Positions 9,578 to 18,046 of a stretch of DNA of 55,590 bases are shown piece after piece. How positions within the stretch are numbered: the first letter of the stretch is position 1; each line of letters opens with the position of its first letter. Origin of the DNA: Aquisphaera insulae (GTDB lineage: Bacteria; Planctomycetota; Planctomycetia; Isosphaerales; Isosphaeraceae); NCBI RefSeq assembly GCF_011064615.1, contig NZ_JAALJH010000062.1, positions 1 through 55,590 on the forward strand. The letters run 5' to 3'. The position numbers were made by a program, and so were the translations under genes. The notes under the pieces were generated by a model. It had not been told where the DNA came from and ran no database searches. It was given only the letters and a program-made list of their open reading frames with translations.

Positions 9578-11728
9578 TTACAGCTTATCGGTGAAATCCT
9601 GACGAATCGTCAATGTCTTGATACGCTGGTTGGTCGGGTCGGTGACGCGTACCTGGATCTGGATCCCCCTCAGGGGGGCCGGATACGGCGGCGGGTACGA
9701 CGGGTAGACCGGCGGCGAGAGCGGCGGCCCCCAGGGGAAGCCGTTCATCGTATCCGAGGGATTGGCCTTGTTGAGGTAGACCCCGTTCGCCGGCGCCCGC
9801 GTGTAGTCGGTGGACCACGAATCCCACACCCGCCGCAGCCGGACCACGCTCGCCGTGTTATCCCCCACGTTGCTCGAGTATTCAGGGTAACCCGCGTACT
9901 CCGGCGTGAACGACGTGGGGCTGATGTAGGTCGGGTTGGGATACGACGCGTCGAGGCGGTTGTCGTTCACGAGCGGAGGCATCCGACCTTCGTGCGCGAA
10001 CGTCTGCTTGAACGTATCGAAATTGAGATAGTTCCACGTCGTGACCGTCGGGGTCTGGTTCAGATAGGGGGGATAAGTCGTGATCCCGGTAATCCGCGCA
10101 TCGTCTCCCCAGCCGAGATCGGCGTAGTCGCCGCGGCAGAGGTCGTAGGCCTTCACATCGAAGCTGCGGACGCCCGTCATGATCAGGTCGTCCTCCCAGC
10201 TCAACTGCCAGAGCGCAGCCTGGTTGATTGCCGCCCCGCCCCAGAAGTAGCTCATCTTCCCAAGCGAGTCGGAGAACAAATCGGGATTTCGCCGATAGAT
10301 CCCGAAATCCCCCGTGAAGCCGTCGTACCGCATGGGCGGCAGGAAGTTCACATCGTCCGTGGTGGGAAAGACATTCGCCGGGCGGGGCGGCAGGCCATAG
10401 GGCTGGCTCAAATTCACGCCATTCACCTGCCAGGATGGATCGACCCAGTTCGGGGAGAGAGTCTCTCGCCACGTCGGGAAGCCCCACCACGTCGTGTTGT
10501 AGATTGTGCCCGTCGCGGCCGCGCCGAAAGGAGGTATCGGCAGGCTGTCGCCCAGGTCGACCGGATGATGGTTGAGTCCCTGGAGGTACAGGAGCGGATT
10601 GGTGTCGAAGGCCACCGCGGAGTTGGTCGCCGCGTTGTAATACTGAGGATTCGGCGAATGGATCCAACCGTAAGGCGCCACGCCTCCGTCGAGAAGCTGC
10701 GGCCAGCTATAGGCACCGGGAAACACATACGGGAATCGGACGCCGACGGCGTATCGACCGAAGCTCCCGTAGAAGGGCTCGTAGATCAGTTGGCCCGCCC
10801 CGACCGCGTGTCCGTACGCCTCGGGGTAGAGTGTCGGGTAATAGTCGGGGACGTTATCGCCGTTGACGTCGTCGGCCACGTTGTCCGGGGACGTCACCGA
10901 CGGGTTAACGTTCGAGAGGAAGTCGTTGGCGAAGCGCTGATGGAAGGCCCGGTTCTCGCGGTTCGCCAGGTGCCCCAGGGTGTTCAGGACGATTGCATTG
11001 TGACTGAGCACGATATTCGGATCCGGGCCGGACGGCGCCGGATGGGCCGAGAAGTCGTTCATCCCCTGCCAGCTCGTCTGGAGCGACCCGCCCAGAGCAT
11101 TGGGCAGGAAATTGAAGCTAACCGTCCCGCCGACACCGTTGCTGATCGTCCCCTGATTGTTCGTCCCCCCGGTGAAAGACTGCGTCGGCACGATCGTGGA
11201 TTGCCGCTCGGGCGCGACCAGCAGGACGCGCCGGTAGAGGTTACCATTCCGCAGGAAGTAGATGATCTCGGCGAACTCGCTGGTCACTGTGATCGGCTGA
11301 TAGGGGGCGTTGACCAGGCCAGGGAAGCCATGGGGAGGTATCCACATCCTCCCCGTGAACGGCTTGCCCGCGGGGGCCTTGGCCGTGAACCGGATGTAGT
11401 CGTCCCCATCCTCTCCCTGGCCGTCGGCGAACTCGTTCTCCCCGTACTCGAAATACCCCGGATTGTTGGCCGGATCGTTGGGCGGCGTCATCTTGCAGGT
11501 GACGCCCGAGAGGTCCATTCGGAGAGTCGTGTCGAGCTGGCGGAGCTGGTTTTCCAATTCCTGGTAAACCTGCGCGGAGTTCAGCGAGCTCGTCGCCGCC
11601 TGGAAGATCTTGACGACGGCCGTCATCATGAGCAGCAGCACCGCCAGGGTGACGAGCATCTCGATGAGCGTCACGCCGCGCCGGCTGTGAGCCCCATGTC
11701 GTCGGTCGATTCGATGAGATCGTTTCAC
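9578..11728 (-). CDS. W/J-type (PilW/GspJ-like) prepilin protein
   Basis: A 716-residue protein with the leader ending RRGVTLIEMLVTLAVLLLMM and then the Q-ELE-QLRQLDTTLR stretch typical of the long helix in GspJ/PilW minor pseudopilins. GspJ is usually near 200 residues, so the exported part is enlarged. No ATG gives a sensible leader; the GTG at 11728 does, though the ribosome binding site is weak (GGGGA), so the exact start is moderately sure. The frame stays open upstream to 12079, but that part overlaps the V/I-type gene and has no protein character. Residues 286-295 form a DDVNGDNVPD loop. It starts 56 bases after the stop of the V/I-type gene and ends 49 bases before the K-type gene, consistent with one operon. 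Confidence 0.85.
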   Translation of the reverse strand: MKRSHRIDRRHGAHSRRGVTLIEMLVTLAVLLLMMTAVVKIFQAATSSLNSAQVYQELENQLRQLDTTLRMDLSGVTCKMTPPNDPANNPGYFEYGENEFADGQGEDGDDYIRFTAKAPAGKPFTGRMWIPPHGFPGLVNAPYQPITVTSEFAEIIYFLRNGNLYRRVLLVAPERQSTIVPTQSFTGGTNNQGTISNGVGGTVSFNFLPNALGGSLQTSWQGMNDFSAHPAPSGPDPNIVLSHNAIVLNTLGHLANRENRAFHQRFANDFLSNVNPSVTSPDNVADDVNGDNVPDYYPTLYPEAYGHAVGAGQLIYEPFYGSFGRYAVGVRFPYVFPGAYSWPQLLDGGVAPYGWIHSPNPQYYNAATNSAVAFDTNPLLYLQGLNHHPVDLGDSLPIPPFGAAATGTIYNTTWWGFPTWRETLSPNWVDPSWQVNGVNLSQPYGLPPRPANVFPTTDDVNFLPPMRYDGFTGDFGIYRRNPDLFSDSLGKMSYFWGGAAINQAALWQLSWEDDLIMTGVRSFDVKAYDLCRGDYADLGWGDDARITGITTYPPYLNQTPTVTTWNYLNFDTFKQTFAHEGRMPPLVNDNRLDASYPNPTYISPTSFTPEYAGYPEYSSNVGDNTASVVRLRRVWDSWSTDYTRAPANGVYLNKANPSDTMNGFPWGPPLSPPVYPSYPPPYPAPLRGIQIQVRVTDPTNQRIKTLTIRQDFTDKL

Positions 11729-11784
11729 GTCGTGGTCCCCGAGCGAAGGCCGTCGCCGGCATGCCTGTGGCCGAATGGGAATTC

Positions 11785-13323
11785 CTACCTGAGGAAGAAG
11801 GACTGCGGAATCACGTTGACCACATGAGGCGCGACGAGAACTGCATTTCGATAGACCGGGGCCCCGCCTGGCTGGAGGAGGGTCCGGGCCTCGAGCTTGC
11901 GATCGACATACACGACCATGGCTCGGTAGCCGCCGAGGGGGTCGTTCTGAACCGGCCCCAGCTTCTGGACCTGATACCAGATGCAACGCTGGGCCGGGAG
12001 GTTGTCCCACTCGCCATTGTTGAGCATGTTGGGGACACCGCCGAGGACTCCGCTGACCGGATCCGGGAAATTGGAGCAACGGAGGTTGGCCACGCTCTGG
12101 ACCCGTTCGTAGGTCACGTCCGCAATCCAGTTCCCGACCTTGATCACGGGGTCTTCCATCCCCGCAGGCCAGCGGACGAGGACGACGCGATCCGCGCCTG
12201 ACGCATAACCCACGGCGTAACCGGGGGCCGTGACCACGTTCTGGCTGTAGCCGAAGATCCCCTCGTAGACCATCTCTCCCGATGCCTGGTAGACGCTCGT
12301 GCCGGTGTTTCCCGCCGGCACCAGGTCAAGCCCGAAGGCACGGTTCTCGAAGATCACGACGTTCCCGTCGAACGCGGCCCCGTTGGCCGTGTTGGTCTGG
12401 CGACCCGTGATCATCCAACTGAACCGCCAGTCAAACGTCACCTGAGGACTCCCCAGGCTGTCGTTGCCGGAGATGCTGAAGTCCGGCACGACGGGGCTCG
12501 CCTGCGGGATTACAGTCGGATCCTGGACCACCATGTCCTCGGGCGATACGAAGATCCCCGGGACGGTGCTTGCGGACGGCATCACCGGCATGACGAGGTT
12601 TCCCGCCGCATTCGTATAGGCCGGTCGGTTGAAATTTGTCAGCCGCTGGAGGCCGTGGGCGCTGGGCTCGCCGTTGCCGTCGTAGTCGGAGGGGATGACC
12701 GTCCGGAGGACATTCCCCGCCGCGAACCGCGCCTCGGGCGTCATCCCCGGAGTCGTGGCATAGCTTGGATTGTGGGTATCCTGGAGATAGATCCCCCCGT
12801 TGACGTGGTCCGTCTGCCATCGCCACAGGGGATCATAGGCGAAGGGAAGCCCGCGATTGACGGCAACCGCCCCCTGCGGGGAATAGATCGGCCCATTCAC
12901 ATAGTATGGATCGACCGTGTAACCGGGCGTGTCCTGCAAGAGCGGGTTGAAACTGCCGTCTCCCGCAGGGTCCAGAGACGCCTTCACGGGCGAATAGAAC
13001 CACCGATTGAAACTCCCGGCGGCCCACGGGGCCGGCGGGTAGGAATTCAGGAAGTCCGCCGCCGCGAACGTGTCCGCACGGAATAGTCCCCGCGCCGCAA
13101 TGTCGGCCGCCGCCGACTCGGTCAGGTAGGCCGAACGCGACTGGCGCTGGGCCTCTCGTAGGCGAAGCAGCCCAAGCGGGAAGAGCGTCGCCAACGAGAC
13201 CAGTCCGATACCGATGATCATGATCGAGATCAACACTTCGGTGAGCGTGATCCCCGGTCGACTGGAGTGTACCCGGGGTGCGGCGGAGGACCGACCGTGA
13301 GCTTTTTCCTGTAGCCGGATCAT
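11785..13323 (-). CDS. V/I-type (PilV/GspI-like) prepilin protein
   Basis: A 512-residue protein with a 25-residue basic leader and class III signal RPGITLTEVLISIMIIGIGLVSLATLFPLG, whose Ala-Thr-Leu-Phe-Pro pattern after the helix core is typical of PilV-like proteins. The following stretch (REAQRQSRSAYLTESAAADI) fits the amphipathic second half of a pilin helix. Residues 213-221 hold a DYDGNGEPS loop. The start codon overlaps the stop codon of the upstream H-type gene (ATGA, 13320-13323), which suggests translational coupling. GspI/PilV proteins usually have about 130-200 residues, so this one is strongly enlarged. Minor pseudopilins I, J and K form the pilus tip complex in known systems; the adjacent genes here are the matching set. 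Confidence 0.85.
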   Translation of the reverse strand: MIRLQEKAHGRSSAAPRVHSSRPGITLTEVLISIMIIGIGLVSLATLFPLGLLRLREAQRQSRSAYLTESAAADIAARGLFRADTFAAADFLNSYPPAPWAAGSFNRWFYSPVKASLDPAGDGSFNPLLQDTPGYTVDPYYVNGPIYSPQGAVAVNRGLPFAYDPLWRWQTDHVNGGIYLQDTHNPSYATTPGMTPEARFAAGNVLRTVIPSDYDGNGEPSAHGLQRLTNFNRPAYTNAAGNLVMPVMPSASTVPGIFVSPEDMVVQDPTVIPQASPVVPDFSISGNDSLGSPQVTFDWRFSWMITGRQTNTANGAAFDGNVVIFENRAFGLDLVPAGNTGTSVYQASGEMVYEGIFGYSQNVVTAPGYAVGYASGADRVVLVRWPAGMEDPVIKVGNWIADVTYERVQSVANLRCSNFPDPVSGVLGGVPNMLNNGEWDNLPAQRCIWYQVQKLGPVQNDPLGGYRAMVVYVDRKLEARTLLQPGGAPVYRNAVLVAPHVVNVIPQSFFLR

Positions 13324-14879
13324 TGGTTGGCCCCCCTGACACCCTGCTGGGCTTCCAGGAACGGGAGATTGAGGTTGTACGCCGTCCCGTTCGCGGGGTT
13401 CGCCGGATCGTCGAACCGCGGCGGCGTGTTGATCACCATCCGGCCGGTCCGTGAGAAGATGGTCATCAAACTGCTCTCACCCTTGAGCTCAGCCCGGCCG
13501 GTCGCCGCCGCCGGCAGGGTCAAGCCGGACGGGATCGGTAGCGCCCAGGGTACGGTTGCCGACACCGCGGCAGGCGCGACCACGTCACTCCGCTCGGCCA
13601 GCCAGAGGTGAATGAACGACCCGTTCAGCCCGAACGAGGAGGGCGAGGAATAGATGGTGGTGGGGACCACGGCTCCGTCCGGATAGACCATCAGGTCCAC
13701 GTTCCCCGAGAACGGGTTCAGGACCTGGGACGACGTGGGCGCCGCGGTCGAGGCCCCAAGGGTGATCGCCGGAAGAGGGAATCGCGAGCGCTCACGGGTG
13801 CTCGCCCAGGTCGTGGCATCAATCACCACGTTCGACGGAAGTGACAATTCGCGTGAACCCGAGCTCGGGATCGGCCGCCTCGTGATCGTGTAAGGCTGGT
13901 TGAGGAGGCCGGTCGTGGGGGGGTTCGGCGGGATCGGAGGAAGGCTCAGTACCGTCGAGTTCACTCCCGCGAGTCTCCCCCCGATCGTGCCGATCCACGT
14001 CTCGGTCTCGGTCCATTCGGCCGGTTCGTCGATCGTGTTGTTAAAATTGTTGTCGATGCCGTCCCAGCCGTTGTCGATGAATCCGTCCGGGACTGGCGTG
14101 TCGTCGTCCTGCCCGTTGATCAGGAAGAGATATTCCACGCGAAAATCGATGCCGGCCGTGAACCCCTTCGGCAGATAGGTCCGCAGGAGCTGGGTCGGAG
14201 ATCCGGCCGGTCCATCGTTCACGAAGAGCTCGGGGTTGAACTGGACCATTGGACCAACGATTGTATAAATATGCCCGCTATCCGCGATCCGGATCTTGTC
14301 GCCGATCCGGACGTTCCAGAACCAGGAGGTCGGCGTATTGGCCAGGCCAACCGGTGAGCTCGTGTCGATGGGACATTCCTCGACCATCAGCACTTTCACC
14401 GGGTTGGAGGCATAAAGGACGTAGGGCAAATGTGCTGCCGGCGGATAGGTGCTCATCGCCGCGGGGAACGGCGAGAAAAGCGGCAGATCCTTGATGATGC
14501 TGACCATGCCCTCGGTGTAGTCTGGGGCCGACTCCAACGGCATGATCCGGTTGAATGCCAGCGGCAGGTTGATATCCACCATGTTCGTGGACGGATCGAT
14601 GCCGCTGATGGTCGGGTCGGAGATCAGCCGGACCCCCGTGGGCGAGCCGGTGCGGACCGCCGTGTCTCGGGCGGCGACCATGGAGGCCTGAAGGAGCCGA
14701 GCGGCCTCGCTCACCTGGCGGTGACTCACCGCCGAGATGATCGAGGGGAGCGTCACGGCGCTGACGATCAGGATGATCAGGATCACGACCAGCAGCTCGA
14801 CGAGCGTGAACGCCCGATGCCGCCGGCGCCATCCCATCCGATCCGGGAACGGAGAGTTGATCCCGCGGAAGCACTTCAT
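13320..14879 (-). CDS. H-type (GspH/FimT-like) prepilin protein
   Basis: A 519-residue protein with a leader ending HRAFTLVELLVVILIILIVS; the residue before the cleavage site is Ala rather than the usual Gly. The helix continues with EAARLLQASMVAARDTAVRTG, a GspH/FimT hallmark. The start at 14879 shares one base with the stop of the upstream gene (TGATG), and its own stop overlaps the next start (ATGA). Residues 258-285 hold two Asp/Asn-rich loops (DGFIDNGWDGIDNNFN). It is the clear paralogue of the protein at 320-1672: both keep APDY-EG, PTSWFWN-R-GD, VGPM, YLFL-NG and T-RERSR. The open frame upstream to 15068 is overlap with the neighbouring gene and is not used. Confidence 0.88.
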   Translation of the reverse strand: MKCFRGINSPFPDRMGWRRRHRAFTLVELLVVILIILIVSAVTLPSIISAVSHRQVSEAARLLQASMVAARDTAVRTGSPTGVRLISDPTISGIDPSTNMVDINLPLAFNRIMPLESAPDYTEGMVSIIKDLPLFSPFPAAMSTYPPAAHLPYVLYASNPVKVLMVEECPIDTSSPVGLANTPTSWFWNVRIGDKIRIADSGHIYTIVGPMVQFNPELFVNDGPAGSPTQLLRTYLPKGFTAGIDFRVEYLFLINGQDDDTPVPDGFIDNGWDGIDNNFNNTIDEPAEWTETETWIGTIGGRLAGVNSTVLSLPPIPPNPPTTGLLNQPYTITRRPIPSSGSRELSLPSNVVIDATTWASTRERSRFPLPAITLGASTAAPTSSQVLNPFSGNVDLMVYPDGAVVPTTIYSSPSSFGLNGSFIHLWLAERSDVVAPAAVSATVPWALPIPSGLTLPAAATGRAELKGESSLMTIFSRTGRMVINTPPRFDDPANPANGTAYNLNLPFLEAQQGVRGANQ

Positions 14880-16633
14880 CAGCCCGACCCTCCGATCCCG
14901 CCCGTGGATTGAACGTTCTGATTCGTGATGTCGTCCTGGGCGGCCTGGAGCACGTCGGACGTCGACGGATGCTCCGGGTCGGCGGCCGGGCTGTAACCGA
15001 TCGAGGTCGCGGCGGAGATCGACGCCGTCGAGACGAAATCGACCGCCGGTCCCGACGTCCCGTTCCACCCGAAGGGCATCGCGCCATTCTCATTGGCGAG
15101 CAGGCGCAGCGCGATCTGATCCGTGGAACCCAGGGAGTTCAGGTACGCGCTGCTGTAGAGGAAAACCCCCGGCACCTTGTCCTCGCCGGCCGAGAGGACC
15201 AGGAACTTCGTGTAGAAGGCACGGCGAGAACCCCCGGCCCGGTCCCAGTCCAAGCCTCCTCCCACGGGCGTGGTCGCGTCCGAGAGCCGGTGGAAGTATG
15301 AGGCGAAGAAATGGGCCGCGCTGCTCATCCCGGGCGGGCTGGCGATCCCCACGACCGGCGCGATCGGCGAGGCGCCATTGGCCGCGAGCCCTCCACTCCC
15401 CGAAGTCGACCACCAGGCCGGCGCCATGAGCTGCTGGTTGAGGTCGAGCGGATTCTGCTCGCGCTGGTCGTAATTGCCGCCGTTGCCCGTATTCGGATCT
15501 CCGTAGGGCGGGACCAGAGTCCAGGACTGCCCGGTCGTCGCGATCATGCGCTGCCCGCGCTGCAGGTCCGAGTGGTAGAGCAAGGGCCAGCGGAAGAACT
15601 GGAGCGGCTCGCCCCAGGCATCCACGAACTCGGGAAGGCCGTCGCCGTCGGTATCGCGGACCTCCCGGTCGGTGAAATCGTCCCGGTTGAAGACCGACCC
15701 GAGCGGCCCCACCCCCTCGACGAGGAGGGCATAGAGCATCTCGGCCCTGGCGGTCTTGTGCGTGTGCGCCGCCAGCTTGGTGACGATGGCCGACCTGTCC
15801 GTGGCGGAAACGCCGTTGAACCACTCGGCGAAATCATCGACCAGGCCGTTGCCGTCGTTGTCCACCATGTCGTAGCCCCGGGTGCTGATCCCCAGGCCCT
15901 TGTAAAGGGCGGCAGCCGCCGGGTAGGACGCTCCGTTGATGCCCGAACCGGTGAAGCCGAACTCCGGGTGGGTCGAGACAAGCCGTCCGCTCTGCGGGTC
16001 GATGTGTCCATCCCCGAACCCGGACGTCCAGCCGTAAGTCGCACCAAGGTTATTACGCGGCCCGGTCACCATGTGCCCGAGGGGGAGCATGTAATTCCCG
16101 CCGGTCACGAGGGCCGTCCCAGGGAAAGGCAGGCCCGTAAACTGGATCGCATAAGATCCGCTGTACGAATTGGGATTGGCGACGAAGGACGGATCCAGAT
16201 AGAAGACGTCGGGCATCTCTGCCCTGATGAAGTCGAAAGCGGCGATCACCTGGGCACGCTGAAGCGTCAGGCATTTCGGATTCGGGGCACCCGAGGACAG
16301 ATCGATGGCGGCCGGGAGCATGATCGGCCCACTATCCGCCTCCGTCCCCAATCCGGCCGGGTAAATGCCCGCCAGGTAGGCATGGGCATAATTCGGCGTC
16401 GGCAGGTTTTGAAGCAATGCATCAAGGCGGTCGTTCAATCCCGATTCGAGCTTGATGATCAGGGACTGGGTGGCTCGTTCCTCGGCGCGACGGATTCCAT
16501 CCATGGCCGACTTGAGGATGAACATCAGGATGATGCCGATGATCACGATGACCGCGAGGAGCTCCACCAGGGTGAACCCCGGGGGACCACCGGCGATGGC
16601 CTTCCCACGCGTCTGGCCCGAGACTGATCGCAT
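14879..16633 (-). CDS. G-like prepilin protein with DAWG motif
   Basis: A 584-residue protein with leader MRSVSGQTRGKAIAGGPPGF and class III signal PGFTLVELLAVIVIIGIILMFILKS. It carries two acidic loops, residues 258-270 (DNDGNGLVDDFAE) and 327-333 (DTDGDGL), the second leading into VDAWGEPLQFF. That resembles the DPWGNPY motif of the major pseudopilin GspG, whose C-terminal loop binds calcium in studied systems. ATG 16633 is chosen because it gives a normal leader and has GAGG upstream; the frame is open to 16717. It starts 80 bases after the stop of the preceding prepilin gene and its stop overlaps the start of the H-type gene by one base. Usual GspG proteins have about 140 residues, so the extra 400 are unexplained. 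Confidence 0.85.
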   Translation of the reverse strand: MRSVSGQTRGKAIAGGPPGFTLVELLAVIVIIGIILMFILKSAMDGIRRAEERATQSLIIKLESGLNDRLDALLQNLPTPNYAHAYLAGIYPAGLGTEADSGPIMLPAAIDLSSGAPNPKCLTLQRAQVIAAFDFIRAEMPDVFYLDPSFVANPNSYSGSYAIQFTGLPFPGTALVTGGNYMLPLGHMVTGPRNNLGATYGWTSGFGDGHIDPQSGRLVSTHPEFGFTGSGINGASYPAAAALYKGLGISTRGYDMVDNDGNGLVDDFAEWFNGVSATDRSAIVTKLAAHTHKTARAEMLYALLVEGVGPLGSVFNRDDFTDREVRDTDGDGLPEFVDAWGEPLQFFRWPLLYHSDLQRGQRMIATTGQSWTLVPPYGDPNTGNGGNYDQREQNPLDLNQQLMAPAWWSTSGSGGLAANGASPIAPVVGIASPPGMSSAAHFFASYFHRLSDATTPVGGGLDWDRAGGSRRAFYTKFLVLSAGEDKVPGVFLYSSAYLNSLGSTDQIALRLLANENGAMPFGWNGTSGPAVDFVSTASISAATSIGYSPAADPEHPSTSDVLQAAQDDITNQNVQSTGGIGGSG

Positions 16634-16713
16634 ATCCGCAACCTCATTCCTCAAAGCCCGATCCCGACGCCTCTCCACCGACCCCGCATGATCGTCGCAC
16701 TCGCATCCGTCGA

Positions 16714-17868
16714 TCAATCGAGGCGTCCGTTGTGGAAGTTGGTGATGTTGTCTTTCTCCAGCGATCGGACGCTGGTGTCGGTCGTTCCGGCGATGCGCGT
16801 GGCATCGAACGGGAGGACCTGGGAATTGCTCTCGGCGCTGTATTGGCCGCCGACTCCATACTGGCCGTCGACTCCCGATGAGATGATCTGGAACGACTGG
16901 GCATTGATGAAGCTGATGGCGCCGGACGCTGGGTATGAAGAGGTCGATGTGTAGGGATTGGGAGCCGGGGAGATGCAGGAGGTTGCATTGTTGTAGAGCG
17001 GGAATCCCACCCGGAAGCCCAGGGCGATGGGCCCGTCCCCGGCCGGCGCCGTCTCCGCCAAGTTCACGTCATTCGGGTCGTACCCGTTGTTGCCGTACGA
17101 AGAGAAGTAGACGTAGAAATTGATGGGGGCCGACGCGGGTGCCACCGGCGCCGGATTCCCCTGGGAGTCGAGATACGCGGGATTGAGCGCACCGGTGTGA
17201 TTGACGTCGAGGAAGAGTCGATTCGGGGAGAACTCGAAAAGAGGCGCCGTCCGATTCGCGTTGTACATGCCAGCGGCCGTCGGATTGGCGTTGCTGAAGG
17301 GGTTCTGCGGATCCTTGCCGAAGCCGGAGACCGACACACCCGACGTGGTCGCCAGCGGGATCCCCCCCAGGAAGAAGACCAGGCACTCGTGTCCGTAGAG
17401 GATGTATCCGTCGGTATCGAGGACCCCGTTGCCGTTGAAATCGTAGAAGTTGCTCGCCGTGATGCCCGGCGCGGTGCCGGACGTGCTGAACTGGACCCGC
17501 GGGAAGAACTTCCGCATCGCGGCCAGGGACCGCTGCGCGAGCTGGCCCCCGGTCATGTCGGTCGTGCCCGCCACCTTGGCCAGGTTGGTGGTGTCCGTCA
17601 CGGGATAGTAGCCGCGCTCGGAGAGGTATATCCGGCTCGGTGGGTAGTCGCCGTACTTCGACTTGAAGGCCGCCAGGGCCTGGGCGAGCTGGTTGATCTC
17701 GGCCCCGGTCGCCGCCGACTTTGCCGTACGCATGGCCGAGTTGATCGCCGGCAGCAATAGCGCGATCAGGAGGGCGAGGACGGCCATCACCATCAGCAGC
17801 TCCACCAGCGTGAAGCCGCGGGGGCCTCGCGGGCCGGGACTGGCGTCGATCGGGCGGGGGCGGGTCAT
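16714..17868 (-). CDS. G-type prepilin-like protein
   Basis: A 384-residue protein with leader ending PRGFTLVELLMVMAVLALLIALLLPAI and a helix continuing AMRTAKSAATGAEINQLAQALAAFKSKYGDYPPS, a pattern shared with GspG/PilE-like proteins (ALxxFKxxxGxYP). Residues 143-154 are DFNGNGVLDTDG followed by GHE. The ATG at 17868 gives a normal basic leader and has GGAG about ten bases upstream; an in-frame ATG at 17943 would add a Pro/Gly/Arg-rich extension that does not look like protein. It is the first prepilin gene after pilC, from which it is separated by 178 bases, so it may have its own promoter or be read through from the motor genes. Confidence 0.85.
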   Translation of the reverse strand: MTRPRPIDASPGPRGPRGFTLVELLMVMAVLALLIALLLPAINSAMRTAKSAATGAEINQLAQALAAFKSKYGDYPPSRIYLSERGYYPVTDTTNLAKVAGTTDMTGGQLAQRSLAAMRKFFPRVQFSTSGTAPGITASNFYDFNGNGVLDTDGYILYGHECLVFFLGGIPLATTSGVSVSGFGKDPQNPFSNANPTAAGMYNANRTAPLFEFSPNRLFLDVNHTGALNPAYLDSQGNPAPVAPASAPINFYVYFSSYGNNGYDPNDVNLAETAPAGDGPIALGFRVGFPLYNNATSCISPAPNPYTSTSSYPASGAISFINAQSFQIISSGVDGQYGVGGQYSAESNSQVLPFDATRIAGTTDTSVRSLEKDNITNFHNGRLD

Positions 17869-18046
17869 CGGGTCGGGTCTCCGTGGAGTGGGGGGCGGGG
17901 CGCTGGTTCGGCCCGCCGCGCCGCCGTCGGGTGGAGTTGTCATCCTTTGAATTACGAATGCCACGCGTTTTTTCAAGGGTCGCCGCGGGGCCATTCGGCC
18001 CGAATCGCCCCGCGGCGTGCGGCCTCTCGGCCGCCCGGCCCGTCGA

